A DNA stretch of 64,000 bases from Motacilla alba alba (lineage: Eukaryota > Chordata > Aves > Passeriformes > Motacillidae). This document shows positions 12,261 through 26,044 of the stretch, in pieces. The stretch covers positions 2,356,001 to 2,420,000 of the forward strand of contig NC_052033.1 of assembly GCF_015832195.1 (NCBI RefSeq), in the 5' to 3' direction. Both the position numbers and the translations under genes were made by a program. Within the stretch, counting starts at the first letter, position 1, and each line of letters starts with the position of its first letter. The notes beneath the pieces were generated by a model. That model ran no database searches and was not told the origin of the DNA. It worked only from the letters and a program-made list of their open reading frames with translations.

Positions 12261-15200
12261 TACACTGAGAACACAACACAGGGAGCCCCAGGCCTGGGGA
12301 GTGTGGGCACACCTGGGCTCAAAAGCCCAGGAATATCCCATCACTACACACAGGCATGTTTTTCTCCTGGAAACCAGAAATACAGCTCCCCCAGGTATTT
12401 CATTTCTGTTTTGGGGGAGCGGGCTGCACTGATATTCAGCTCCTTTCAGTCGTGCCCGTGGAAGCAGGCTGTGACTGCCTGCAGATGACAGGGCTGCTGC
12501 TCAGCTGGGAAGTGGAACGCTGCCTGACACGGCCTGTGCTGCTGGAACCATGGGACTGGGCACACATGTCACACTGACTAAAGGCTGTTCCAACACAAAG
12601 CCTCAGCCCTCCTGTCACAGGCGTTTATGGTACCAAATGAATATTTTATGTGTGGCACTAAAATAGCAAGAATTCTGTAAGCAACCAGTAACAGGCCTCT
12701 GTACTTTTGGCATAACCCTTCCAGTTCACATTCTAGCTCAAAAGAAGACTTAATATGTTTATACTACAGCTCTAAAGATAGTGTAGAGTTATCTGAGCTA
12801 TCATTTTAAATCAGTCAGCAGGAGAAACTGAAGCAGAGCCAACAGAGTGTCCAGCATGGACCAGCTTCCCCCACTCCTGGGCACTGTGGATTTATTCCAA
12901 GTTTCAGGTAGCATCACCCTGAGAAACTGTGCACGGAGCCAAGTCACTGAAAGGTAAACCTAAAATATTTTGGCCTTACATGTTAAAGTCTTGTGTCCTT
13001 ATTAGGATAACTGAAGATGTGTTCATTTATATTTCACAAAATTATTTTGAAAATCGTTGCTTTGAGCAAGTAGGTCTTTAACATACAGAACCCATAGGGA
13101 CATCATTATCACTTTAGGGGACTATAATAATAAAATTTCCCAGATTTTCTATCATAAAAACCTGTTTGAGGTTCTATATCCTTCTCTGGACGCAGTTCCT
13201 AGCATTTGAAAGACATGAAAATGTCATTCTTGCCTTCAGAAAGGAGCAGCTGAGAAGAACTTGAAGCCCAAAATGCAGAGTGATCCCTAATTCAGCTAAA
13301 TCAAATGAAATTAAAGTTGTGATCTACAGATAAAACAAACAAATGAGTGTTTAAGTCTACATACAGATCTGCATTTGGGGGGGGAAGAAGAAAGTACACT
13401 GAATTTAAAAATTGTATTTCAGTTTTTTTGATACTTCCTTTTAAACCTAAACATATGCAAGAGTGTTTTTCTGAATGAGCTTCTCAATGCTGGTCTCTTT
13501 TCTGGCAGGTTTTTGTTTGGAACTCTGAGCTCATCTACCTGACAGTCAAACCAGGAGAGTCAGAAACAAACTCTTCATTTCTGATTCAACACTGAATCTG
13601 AAGCAAACTCTTCATTAATTCAGTTATAGCTGAACAGATTTTTTATGTCTCCGGTGCCATTGTGCATTAATGGCACATGTGAAAAACAGGATTTAAATGA
13701 TTCAGAAATGTGAAGAAAGCACTTCCAGCAGTTTACACACCTTCTCCTATTCAGGTTCCTCAGGAAAATTTCTTAGAGACAAACAGACTAAGAGCTGATG
13801 GGGGCTCAGCCATCATTTCCCTGCAGATCAGATGGAACCAAAGAAAACTCCAAGTGAGTTCATTTGCTGAGCACATCCTGCAGGACAGCCCAGCCTTCAG
13901 TGAGCAGTGCCCAGGCTCTTCCTGAGATTGCAGCACCCACGTGGAGCAGGAAGAACAAGGCCAGAGGATCCATCCCATGTTTCCAGCAGGGTTGTTGTCC
14001 CAGTGACAGCCCTGTGTCACCATAGCAACTTTCACCAAGAACTCACAATGCGCCCAAACGAACTCTGAGCTAAATTAACTTATTGCATGTCACCAGTGAG
14101 AAATGACTGTTCAGAGGTAATTTTCTGTACTAATATGTAATAGAGTTAACTCTCTAAATTGAATTAAATTAATTAAATGCCACTCCCAGTAAATCAGATT
14201 CTATTACATGAATGTTAAAAGAAATTAAAGATCTTTTAATAAAGATTACTAATAATAACTTAATATTATTACTTCATTTTAATTCAAAAATTCTGCTCAG
14301 TTTATTTGAGACACATGTCTTCCCCTCACTAGGAAGGAATACCTAATTACTCCACATGCATTAGACACAGTTATTCCATAGAAATGGGCTTAGACTTAGC
14401 TAAAAGTAACACCAGCACTTTAAGAAGAAATACAGCTTGGTTTAGTGACATCCTAAGATTCATCCTCCCCACTCACACTTTGGGTAAACTCCACACTTTC
14501 AATGAGTGTGTCCAGTTTCCAAAGGGTTTCGTTTCTGCTTTTTGCAGAAAAAAATGAAGTAAAGCTAATTGCAAACAAAGAGGAAAACCCCATGTCTGCC
14601 TAGGCAGGGTACAAAAATAACAGCCCTTTAATGGCTTTGCAGAGCTTTCCAACTATGCATTACGAAGCTTGTTTTTTAAAGCAGAGCCTTGCACTTTGGA
14701 GGACAGACAGCTGGGAGGCAAATCTATAATGCTCCCAATTTCTCATGTAAATAAAAAGTAAAAATTGCCAGCTGATGGTGTTTGTGCTGTCCCACCACCC
14801 TGACTTGAATTCGTAACACACCAAGACACTTTGGGCAAAGCCAGGGGCTATTTAACAAAAACCACTTCTCAGAACCATGAACCACAGGATTCAGTTTTAT
14901 CCATTACTGAGGCTTCAGGAAGAAGCTGTGCTTGTGCTCAGAAGGCAGCTGGTGACAGCAGAGGGAGCACACGGAGCTGTCACATCTGCCACTGGCCACA
15001 GGGTGACAATGACGTCAGCCCAATCACCAGCTCAGAGGAAAGGCAGCACTGCTACTGAAAGAATAAATATGATAAATAAGGATTAAAACATTCCCTGAAT
15101 CTCCAGCAAATGTGACTTAAGGCTGTGGCAACCCTGTGGGGTGGAACAAGATGAGCTTCAATATCCCACCTACATTCCAGGTATCAGTAAAATGGGATGA

Positions 15201-16075
15201 TGGATTTACGTGTTCAGTGTTACTATGCATCTAAGTTATTATCCACAGATTTTAAGTTAGAATTATACATTTTTTTCAAAGTCTTAGAAGCTATAATAAG
15301 GCAGCAAATCACAAAGTCTTCCACAGATCTTTTCTGGGAAGGAATAGCTGAACAACTGAGGAGGCTGAAAACAACCTCTCACCTGATTTCTCAGAGTGAT
15401 CACTGGACAAGATTAGAGATAACTATACAACAAAGAAAAAAAACAAAATTATTACTCTGGGAAACTGGCAGGAAGATATGGAAGCTGCAACAAGATATGA
15501 ATTATGATGGAGCCTATGTCAGAAAGGTGGCACTGAACACTTTTTCTTCCTGTTTCACTCTGAAGACTTTCTCCTGTTGAGAAAGGAAAGGCTAGGTGCT
15601 CACACGTACAGCAGGAAAGAACTGCCAGTGCAGGACAGGACAGCCTGGCACCCCCAGCACCTGCAGGAAGGGTGCTCATGGTTTGCCAATCAAGCCTAAA
15701 CAAGTGCAGTGGAAACTTTGGGGAAATTAAAGCAAGGAATATATTTAAATGTATACTTCAGGGAACTACCTGCAGGGGGAAAATGGGTAGTGATTAAACA
15801 GGAGAAATGGGGAGTGAAAAGGAAACTGCACATTATCAAATTGAGGTCTTTACAGAATAAGGTATTTGAAACTTGGGAGTTTTTCATAGCAAGCTGAGTT
15901 CAGGGACAGAAAAGTGAAAGAGAAGAATTAGCACTGCCCTGAACAGCCTGGATTACAGAGCTATGCAATGGGGTGAGCACAGAAAATAAATCAGCCTTAG
16001 GTTTCACTTGTGAACAGCACCAGGTTACTGCCCACAGATTAACTCAGGGGCTACTCAATAACTCTCCAGTGACAC

Positions 16076-16594
16076 TGTGCTGGTTCTGGCTGGGACAGAG
16101 TTAATTTTCTTACAGGAGCTGGTGCGGGGCTGTGATAACCCAGGGTGTTTTTGTTACTGCTGAGTGGAGCTCACAGAGAGCCAAGGCCTGCTCTGCTCCT
16201 CACCCCAGCCAGGACACCAGGAGCTGGGAGGGGACACAGCCAGGACAGCTGACCCCAGCTGAGCCAAGGGAATATCCCACGCCAGACGGTGCCAAGATCA
16301 CCACATAAAGGGGGGAAAGGAGGAAGATGGGGATGTTTGGAGTGGTGGTGTTTGTCTTCCCCAGGCACTGCTCCCTGTGATGGAGCCCTGCTGACAGGGA
16401 TGGCTGAACACCTGCCTGCCATGGGAGTGGGGGATCAACTCCCTGCTTTGCTTTGCCTGTGTGTGAGACTTTTGCTCTACTTATTAAACTGTTTTCATCT
16501 CAACCCACGAGTTTTCTCACTTTTACTCCTCTAATTCTCTCCACATCCTGCCGGGGGCAGTGAGCCCCAGCTCCTGCCTGGGGTTAAACCACAA
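16076..16594 (+). mobile_element. Solo LTR of an avian endogenous retrovirus
   Basis: It opens with TGTGCTGGTTCTGGCTGGGA and CAGAGTTAATTTTCTT and closes with CTCCTGCCTGGGGTTAAACC and ACA, the ends of a common avian LTR family. TACTTATTAAACTGTTTTCA followed by TCTCAACCCACGAGTTTTCT matches the polyadenylation/R-U5 part of that family. I see no internal retroviral genes and no second LTR nearby, so it is a solo LTR. I could not find a convincing target-site duplication, so the ends are approximate. Confidence 0.75.
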
Positions 16595-19499
16595 TATACA
16601 GATACTGCATTTAAAAAATCATTCTCCACTAACTGGAAGGACTTCCAAAGAAGAAAAACATAAATTATTATACTGTGAAAAACAGCCTGAAAATGGTAGC
16701 GCCTGGGAAAACTGGGTGGGCTGTTAGGTAAAAACAGGAGACACAAAAAGGCCTCTGCAGTGGAGGAGATCAGCTCTCCTGGGCCAAGCAGCCAACAAAG
16801 GGGCTTAAGTTATAGGAAAGACAGACTGCATATGAAGATCTCTTTCCAACAATAATCAGAATCTTTCAAGAACATCTATTGGGCCTGTCTGAGAGAGGGG
16901 AGAGGGTTAAGACCATCCCTTTTTGCTCATCTAAAGGGATATAGCTACTGCTGTGATAGTAAGACCTCAAGGTGGCATTTGAATGTTTAACAGAGTTGAA
17001 GAATCATCAGTTCTCTCTATTAGTAACTCATGTGCTTCAAAACAGAAATTCATGAGAGCCTGTCTGGCCTCCTTAAGGTGGAAAAATCTGGCTTATGAAA
17101 AAAAGGACAGTAAGAGAAGCCAAATCAGAAATTTTGCCTGAAATGTTAAGAGCATCCTGGGAACAGGAGGACAGGTCTTCAGGAGACTATGCTAAAACAG
17201 AGAACAACTCCTGTTAACATGGGAAGAGGCCAGCAGGAGCCTGAGTCACAGCAAGTTCAGCTGTTCCATTGGGCAGGTGACAATAACAGCGGCTGCCACG
17301 CCCAGGGCAGGATTCAGTGGTGCTGTTAAACACAGGTCCCACAAGAAGCTGAGCATGAGCCACTGCTGCCACCCCACAGGGGCAGGATGCCTGCAGGGAG
17401 AATCACCTCCTCTCTGGATGCTAATGCACTCTGCACTGCCTGAACCAGTTCAGGAAGAACCTGAAGGATCAGGTGCACCAAGCACACCTGAGCAGAAGCT
17501 TTGGAGCATTTACCAGAGCGTGAGCTGGTTAAACAGACATTTTAAGTAGTCCTGTAGGATTTGTAAAGTATGGGCTACCACCTTTAACAACTCAGGAAAA
17601 ACATTAAAATAATCTAGCAAAACACAGGGAAGCCAAGGGTTCTCAGAGTAGAGGAATGTCAACACCAGACAGTCAACAAGAGAACACAAAGGTCCCTCAG
17701 GCCAAACGCTTCACACGCAGTGTGAAAGAATCAAACACACGTTTTCATTCCCTTCCTTTTCCCAAGATAACCCTCTGCAGCATTTGTACAGTAACTATTC
17801 CAGGAGCATGTGCTGGTGTTACAGTTCAAAGTGGATTTCATCCTTCCCAAGGAAGGGATCGGGTAACCTTAGAAACCCAGCATGTATCTCAAAACAATCA
17901 TTACCAAAGAGAGCTAATGCATTTCCTGATGAACCTCTCCTCCAGCTCACAGTTTGCAGATCTTATCAACATCATATTTATATGCCTTACAAGCCTCCTC
18001 CAGGTAGCAAGATGATAATCTAATAATGGAAAGTGGTCAGCACGCTGCAGATAAATCAAAGCTGATAGGTCATTTTTTCATGGGAAACTGTTAGCTGCCT
18101 CCTCCATGAAAACCTGCATGAGCCAGGCCTCAAGACAGAGAGGAAACTGCCTTCATGGACATGTTTCTCTAAAAGAACAATAAAAATGAACAACAGACTT
18201 TAGTTCAGAAAGTAAAGGGACAAAGAAGCACACTGATGAACAGTGTAGTTATATTTTTGCTATAAAATCCCTTCCAAGGAAAGAAATCTCAGACTCTGCA
18301 AGGTGGGGAGAAGATGTGGGATGGGTGTTTGTTGCTATCAGGAGATACAAAAGTGGCATCTTACAAAGGAAATACTGGGGCATATATGCTCTGATGGAGG
18401 GCAAATATCAGACAACATTCTATTTAGAATTGGAAAACAGTTATTTTACAAGCAGACTGACAGAAGAACAGAGCATTTGCCAACGCCTGAGCTGCTGTAA
18501 TGCCAAAAGAGCAGCAGTTTGACTATTTCACAGCCCACACTGCACTGGGGAACAGCAGCAGGCAGCAAAGCACCCACTGTGGGCAGATAAACACCCATAA
18601 CCCAGCGTGCAGTTTGATCAGAACCAACACCATTATCACCGTGCAGCTGGGTTACAATTTATCTATTAAAATACACAGTGTCCACAGCTGTACTGGCAGT
18701 TTTGTTGCTGAGAAAGGAAACTGGGATTTATCTGAGTGCACTTCCCACCAAGAGGCACCCTGACAATTAGGTTTAGGGTAGAAAAGCCTAGCTGGGGTTA
18801 CCCAGTCCGTGCTTGCTCTCTCTTCAAAGGGTATTCTTGGAGAGATAATGTCCTAGGCTAGAAATGCATCTGACAAAGAACCACGTAAAGAGAAATCTGA
18901 TGATGTAATGTTGAACTGCTGCCTTCAAGCAGGGTATCAACCCTTACAACCCAGAGCATTTGAAAAGTGCTTTTAACCAACTGTGCCTAGTGTTGGAAAA
19001 CTCCCATTTTTATTGAATTCTAGAACTAACTATTTACAGGTCAGGCTCTTGCTATCTTCAAGCTGATAAACCCATTCATAACTGAGGAAAAAGAAAAAGC
19101 AATACTCTGCATGCTGTATTTATATTATAAGCACATGCATATGTATTTATATTATAAGCACATGCCTAAATTTGCAGAACAGCAAACTACAACAAACCAT
19201 TTTTAAGGAGAATAAAAACTACCTGAGGAGCACTAGGAGTATCTGCTTGAGCCCTCACCTGCTTTTCCATTCCCAGAAGAGGAATCTGCAAAGCTCACCA
19301 GGCAAACACTGACCAGTGATGCCTTAGGTTTCAGCTTTCACGTTTTCCAGATTCTGTACTGCCTTGGTGTGTGACTCTGAACTTCACATAAAGTGTTAGC
19401 AGGTTGTCTTCACAGTTCAGTCAGACAAAGCAATCCTTTTCCCTTGCCCAAAAGCCCTTGCAGCTTTGGGCAGTTTCAGGCCCAGAAAGTGTAAACAAC

Positions 19500-19763
19500 A
19501 GTAAACTGAGGAGAGCAATCTGGGAGGATGGGACTGCATAACCTGCAGCTGTAATTGGACAATTAACCCAATACCAAAATGGACCAAAACTTACAAAAGC
19601 GTGAAAACTCGTGACCCGCTGTCCATCTTGGGTAGAGCCCTGGCTGGGCTCTTGTACTGCCCCAGGTGTATCCTCTGAAGGCCTTTCAATAAATCCCTAT
19701 TTTATTCCTTTAACTGTGTCCAGCCTCTGCTCCAGGCAGCCTCTCCAGGCATCACCAGCACTG
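19500..19763 (+). mobile_element. Probable endogenous retrovirus LTR fragment
   Basis: CCTTTCAATAAATCCCTATT, then TTATTCCTTTAACTGTGTCC and AGCCTCTGCTCCAGGCAGCC, resembles the polyadenylation and U5 region of a finch-type LTR. Upstream GCAGCTGTAATTGGACAATT and AATGGACCAAAACTTACAAA fit its U3. It ends near CTCCAGGCATCA. The 5' boundary is uncertain and no internal sequence is present. Confidence 0.6.
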
Positions 19764-22700
19764 GAGGTGCTTCACTGGAGCAAAGCAGCAGCAACTCCAG
19801 GCGAGGACATCAAAGCACCTCTGAGGGGGCAGCTGTCCTGTAAATCCAGCTCAAGCTTGGAGTTCATTAGGAAGAATATATTTCATGCTTACTTCTTTTG
19901 TTTTCAAATAACCCCAGAGTTGTGTGTTTGTTTGTTTTACCTTAGGAGATAAATGTTTTTTTCCCAAAAGCCTGTGCTAATTGCTTTGGTGTGTTGTAGT
20001 CTGAAAAGAGCATTTCTTTGAAAGCTGGGGAATCTATAGCTCCCCAGGAGCTACGCAAGATTTAAACCTTCAGAACTGTCACCCTTGCTTGCAGGGCTCA
20101 GGGTGTCCAGCCCTGACAAACCTCTCTCCTGCAAAAATTACCAATGCAAATATCATTGGGCACCTTTGGCTTGCAAACCAGCAAGACACACACAGAAAGA
20201 GCTACAAACCCCAAATAAAGTTTACCAAAGATTACTCATATATTTACTGTTTACCTTTTCTCCTTCACTTCACAAAGGTGATGTTGAAGGTACTCACAAT
20301 ATTTCTTGCACTTGTAAGAGCAAAAAGCCTATTAAATACCACTGAACTACTGCCTGTCACAGTCACTGCACTTGAAAGAAAAGCAGGTAGGAAACCAAAG
20401 GTGTTTTTTTTTTAGTATTTTAACTCCAATTCTCCAAGCTCATCCTTCTTGCTTTGTCTCCTTGACTATGCAAATTGCTCCTCCTGTCTGCTTCAATCTT
20501 TTTGCATTTTCTACTCCTCTTCACCCAGTACTGGACTCACAAATTACCTCCATCCGCTATTCCGTGCAGGCTGTAAAATGGTAATTACTCCTCTATCAGA
20601 GAAGTGATATCTCAGTGGGTTTTATGAACAAATTCATGTTTGTTTAAAGATACTTATTGTAGCAGAACACCCCCATGATAACGTTTATCAAAAAGAAAAC
20701 ATTTTTGTGTTACAAAGCCTTAACGTATGGCCACAGGTTATCATTAAGTTATCAAGTGACTGCATATTAAGATCTAATTGAAGAACTTATTGCAGGGCTC
20801 CCCCTCCTTCTGCAATGATGATTTATGGCACATTTTGTCACTACAATGTGCAGCAGTTCAGTACAAACACAGCACTTAACTAACAAGATGACAGAGGCAG
20901 ATATTCAAGCACAAGCTATAAATACTCAAATGACTCAGAGGTTGTAAATCTGTTGTAAATCATACCTGATTTGTAGGCTGGAACACATTTTCTAATCTTA
21001 TGGAAAAAGCCTCTGCTGGTTCCTACAATAATATGACACGAACCAGAAAAACTCAAGACTTTTCTTTATAAAAAAGACTGATTGTGTTACACTCTGTCAG
21101 AATTCTACTTAAAATCCTGATGAGATTCTCTAAAATGTTTCATTTTACCTTTTTTCCTACGGAACTACTGCTGAACATCAGTAACATCTACCACAGCAAG
21201 AAGGAGCACATTACCAATATACACAAACTCCATTTCTGCATGAGAAGAATGGAGGTTACAGGAAGGTGATTCACACACACATGAGCACAGGCAGAGAACA
21301 TTCTAACAGCCCATTTGGGCAGGGTAAGTAAAGAATCAATTTAAAAATATGCAAAAATCCACATGGTTGATTTGGAAATGAAAATAACCCAGCTTTGGAA
21401 ACATGTATGCTGCAATTCTTGTCATCCCATAGAAATGCCAGAGCAGGGGATGTGATCTCAGATATTTTCATCCATTCTTTTTTTCCTTTTAACTCCCCTT
21501 TCTAATAGAGCAAGCCATGTTCCTCCAGGACAGTAAAATACACAGCTCTGCCTGTGGGATAACAGATAACCTGAAGGAAGTATGCCAGCATTTGTGACAC
21601 CACAATGGTTTACCCAGCAACCACACACTTTTAAATGTTTTCTGTTCAGTCCCCCAAAATAAAATGTATGAAAGCATAAACGCTGGCAGAGCAATCTCCC
21701 AGCCTGCAGACAACCTCCCTGACTCTGCAAGCTGCATATTAAAATCATCACACACTGAGGAGTCCCAAGGCACACAGCCCAGACAGCCTGGGGGAGGGGA
21801 CAGCTCCTCACCAGACCACAGATGGAAGGGAATGATGCTCAGCTCAGGAGCCACTGCACCACTGGGACAGGGGACAGACAGTGCTGGACAGGCTGCTGAG
21901 TCCCAGGATCACTGCAGCCACTCCTGCTCCTGCAATCCTGCTCCATCATTCCCCAGCAGTGAGCTGAAATTCCCATTTTCCCCTTGGGAAGCCCACCTCT
22001 CCCTGCCTGGTCCCATGCCATGAACATGCCAGACAGACCTACAGGGATCATGGAGGTCCAAGAGGAACAGACTGACCAGCTCTGCTGTAAAGGGATAAAA
22101 ATATTTACCAAAATACTTTTTATGTTAGACTAACTGCAGTATGTAGGCTTAACTGTTTTTACTCCTCTGTTTGCAGATTTAGCACTTACCTTTATTGCAT
22201 ATAATGCTTGAGGGTTGGATGGATACTTTGCCTTTTAATTACCAGGGTGGATGTTTGAGTAACAAACCACTTAAGCTGTTTTCTATCAGCTTTAGACAAA
22301 TACATTCAGCTGAGGTGGGAGTGGAGCAGGCCAGGAACTGATCCCCTGTGCTGACTAAACCTGCCGGAGGATGGCAAGAAGAGAAGCAGGCAGCAAAACC
22401 CACCCTGATAGTATTTGTGACAAGCACAGCTCCCTTAAAGCCCTGTAGGTGCTGAATAACAGCCATTCCCATCCTAGTGACCCTCTACCACACAGAACAG
22501 AGCTCACAATTCCAGCTGAATGTTGTCATTAGAAAAGCCTTTATATGCAAAGTTTCTTGATCAAGTGCACATAAACTGGCAAGAGTTTATACATGTAAAA
22601 TAAACACTAATAGCCTGTGCTCAATAGTCCTGCTCTCAAAAAAAAATTACCATAAAAGAACAACAACTTGAATGTGCAATAAAAACCTGCTCATTTCCCA

Positions 22701-25700
22701 CCTCATCTAATTCTGCAGTGCTTCTCTCCAGCTGAACAGGAAGACTACTTTCATTTGTTTTCAAGTAATTGAGAAACATTTCAGGTCTTTATCAGCTCTC
22801 CAATCTTTCTTCTTTTCACATTCCCTAGAATTGTTGCCAACAGGGTATTTATAAAAGATCCAGCCTCACAAAAATACTCAGGCAAACAACGTTGCAGGGG
22901 AAAAAACAGAAACTGAAGGAGCTGTTATGTAGAGAAGATTTAAAGGGTTGGATCATTGTTAAAAAAGAGAAAAGAATTTGTTTCAGTGGATGCAAGAGCT
23001 GTGTGAGGCAGCACTCCTAGCCCTGGGCTCCAGCAGCAGGCACATACCTTTCCCCTAAGGCTGGAAATGTGTGTTTATTTTGGAAGGGTTTGTGCTCCAC
23101 ATCACAAATGGAAACATTCAGCTGGGGCTGAGGCCTCAGAGCAAGACTGAACTGACAACACACCACAAACACACCCCCACAGGAAACCTCCTTCCTCTTT
23201 CTTCCCTTCTCTTTCCTGAGGCCTCACCAGAGACTGAACCTGCAGCAGCCCAGCTCAGCTCAGAGCTACATGAACAAACCACACGAGCTCATTACTGGCC
23301 AGGCCAGCAGCTCCACACCTCTGCGACAGACAAACCCATGAAAAACTAACTATTAATTAAAAAGAATGAGACCTTGGTCACAGGTTTCTAGCACAGAAGA
23401 AGCCAACCCAAAAGGCAACCCCTCCCTCCCTCTCAAGCCTCACCACCTGGCCCTTCCTACCCTCTTCAGCAAAGTGCCTTCTCCTCCACAAACACTGCTG
23501 AGAGCAAACAAGGGGCTGTACAAACACCCTGCCCCAGCCAGCTGAAAAACAAACTGAAAAACCCTTCCAGATCCCACCTGCACTTGTATGATTTCTTTTT
23601 CCCCACTAGGACCCAAGCAGTGCAAGCACCTCTCACTGCCATGGCAACCCACTTGCAGAACTCAGTGACACACACAGAACATTAAGCTTTTTTTTTTTTT
23701 AAAGTTACCACAAAGAGCTGCACTAAGTCATATTTATAAAGATCTCACGTACCAAAATCTATATTTTGCAAAATGTCCAGCTCCAGCCCAGCTTTAATCT
23801 CTGTTTTAATACATCCTGGCATGCATTACCTGCTGCAGTCCACTCAGTTTTACTGTGCCATCCTGTCATCACGACTAATTTAATTGCTGTGTCCCAGATA
23901 GGAAATAAATTAACTAAATTCAATGATAATCCCTGTGTTGCCTTTTAGTTCTAATAGCATGTGTCACTTATCCTTGAAAATATATCCAAATAAAGCACTT
24001 GGTGCAGCACTGCAATAAAGTTTGCAGTCAACTCTGAATATCATAGGAAAAAAGTTCAGTCATATTTTTCCTCTCATTAATTTTTGTATTAATATTTTAT
24101 CTATTTTAAGAAATTCCTGCTACCTCTCATAAGCTCATGCACGTCCCTCCTAAAGATAAATGTAAGGAACTGCACTATGAAGTGGAAATAAAACATTTCC
24201 ACAGAGCAAGCTGAAAAGCAAGGAGTATTTGCCAGACAAAGGAAATTCAAAGAAGGGTCACTTACAGGACTGTAAACAACCCCTGGCCCTTGCCCTGAGC
24301 ATGATCAGGAGGTTTGGGCTCTCTGTAGGACAGGTCCCCCCTTCCAACGATGCTGAACCACAAAAAGCTGCATCACTGCTTCTGACAGATGAAACAATAA
24401 ATGCCAGAGCTGCCTAATCTCAAACATAACTATCCTTATTCACTGCTGTCTTCTTCCTGATCCATCTTTTATAGCAACAGAAGATGCCTAAACACATGGA
24501 TAATGAACAAAAAAATCCAACAGATGGAGAAATGCAGTCCCTAAATGTGAAAGAAACAAACTCACAAGCATACCTGAAAAACTGAAGTTATTAACTAGAA
24601 ACTTAAACGTGGCAGTTTCAAGCAATTAAAAGCAAAGCTGTCACAACACAGACAGAAATAGTAACATCCCACAGAGGGAAAGCAGAAGGCTCTGTGTCTC
24701 ACTCGTAACAGAAATGAAGAGCCACTGCATTACCACGTGAAAATGAATTTAGTTACCCTGACAGCAAAAACATCTGCTGCTGAATTGTGATATTAAAAAG
24801 CCATTATAATCCATTATAGAACAGTGAAACCTTTTCACACAGAAATGAGCTGATACAGAGAACCAAGCAAGCAATACTGTGAAAACAGAAATATTCCATT
24901 TAGATAGAAATTGCTCTTTTGTATCTTAATTCCAAGGTTTTTCATGTACCTAAGTTTTGGTGGGACTCACATACCTCTGCTCCCTTTTCCTGAAAGTAAA
25001 ATCCAGTGTTATAAATGACATGAGATCTCATAGTGCAGATGCTACAGAATTCAAACTAAAACTTTCTGACCTCTCCCTTTCTACATAGGAAAAACTTGGA
25101 AATAAAAGGACAGGGTTTCAATAAATTACTGTTACAGTATCTTCATCATGCAGTTATTACTTTCTTTTTCTGAATTCATATTACTGAAGTAATATTTAAT
25201 TTCTGCTATAGAAATCATAAGAAGTGTTTGAAACATAAGTTGTTCAGTCCGGCCCTTATGTTAGGCTTGGCTCTTCTCTAATTCTCATTCTTTGTGACTC
25301 TGGGAAGCTCCACTTGCCTGTCTGTCACCTAATTACCCACCAAGAAATGACAATGCATTTGAGCTGGCTCAGAACCGAGACACAAAAAGATCTGTAAGCC
25401 ATCAGTTGCAGAAGAAAGACATTACCTTGCCTCTCTTCCTCACCTTTCTGAAAGCCACAGCTTCATTAACTTTTCTCCCAGGGAAGCTGGCAGCCCAGTG
25501 CCCCCAAAGGGGAAGGCATTCCTTACCTCTGCTGCTTCCTGACCCCGCTGCAAAGCAGCTCCACTCACTTCCCAGGCAGAAAACCCACACAGAAAGAAAA
25601 ACAGGCAGTGGTGGCAGCGGGGGAAATAGTTTCTCCTAAGCTCCATGAATTGAGTTTACACATTAAATTGAGTTGAATTGTGCAAGGGGAAAGGGGCAAT

Positions 25701-26022
25701 TACTTGTCTTTGAAACAGATAAATAACTACTAACAACTAAATGGAAAACTGCATCTGTCTTGACAAAAGAGATGACACATGCTGTGTTATGGTTCACAGA
25801 AAATTAATCCATATATTCTTGTCAAAAGGCTGCCACAGAATACCCAGCAAGATAAGCCAAAGCTTATGCTGAGAATCCCAACAAAACTTTAGGAACATAA
25901 CAATCCTAGTAAGATATACTCCCCTCATTAAACAGACACAATGAATAAAAAGTACAAGCACATTTTTTTAAACAAGCCTATAAAAACATCAAGCATTTCA
26001 CAGAGAATAAACATGAATTTAC

Positions 26023-26044
26023 CTTTGGTTTTTTGTTCAGCAGC
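26023..26044 (-). CDS. TNRC6C: TNRC6C 22-nt microexon
   Basis: This very short exon lies between TTCTCTTCTTTCAG (acceptor) and AAAG|GTAAAT (donor) on the minus strand. It reads AAEQKTK and leaves one G, which completes a Val codon (GTG) with the next exon, giving AAEQKTKVPEP. The human protein has AADQKTKVPEP at this point, and TNRC6A and TNRC6B have EQKIKVPE and EQKTKVPE, so the placement is firm despite the size. Its length is not a multiple of three, so skipping it alone would shift the frame of everything downstream. It lies about 0.8 kb from the preceding exon and 23.2 kb from the following one. No open reading frame scan would detect it; it was found by joining phases and by protein similarity. 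Confidence 0.93.

Larger units (their letters stand above)
2859..26022 (-). other. TNRC6C intron of about 23.2 kb
   Basis: Flanking phases (AAAG|TG) join directly, so no coding exon is required inside. Recognised content is listed separately: a CR1 fragment, two LTRs and a hairpin. Simple repeats include (CA)n at about 6799-6815, a T/G-rich stretch at about 7725-7785 and a 27-bp tandem duplication (TGTATTTATATTATAAGCAC core) at 19115-19168. 2863-8189, 9086-11999, 16595-19499 and 19764-26022 are otherwise AT-rich unique sequence in which I see no gene. Confidence 0.75.

Noticed and set aside
15197..15580. 127-codon plus frame starting ATGATG in the large intron
   Set aside because: It has a more protein-like composition than most, but I recognise no family, and it lies antisense inside an intron with no visible promoter or neighbours. 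It could be a decayed transposon; I cannot support it as a gene.
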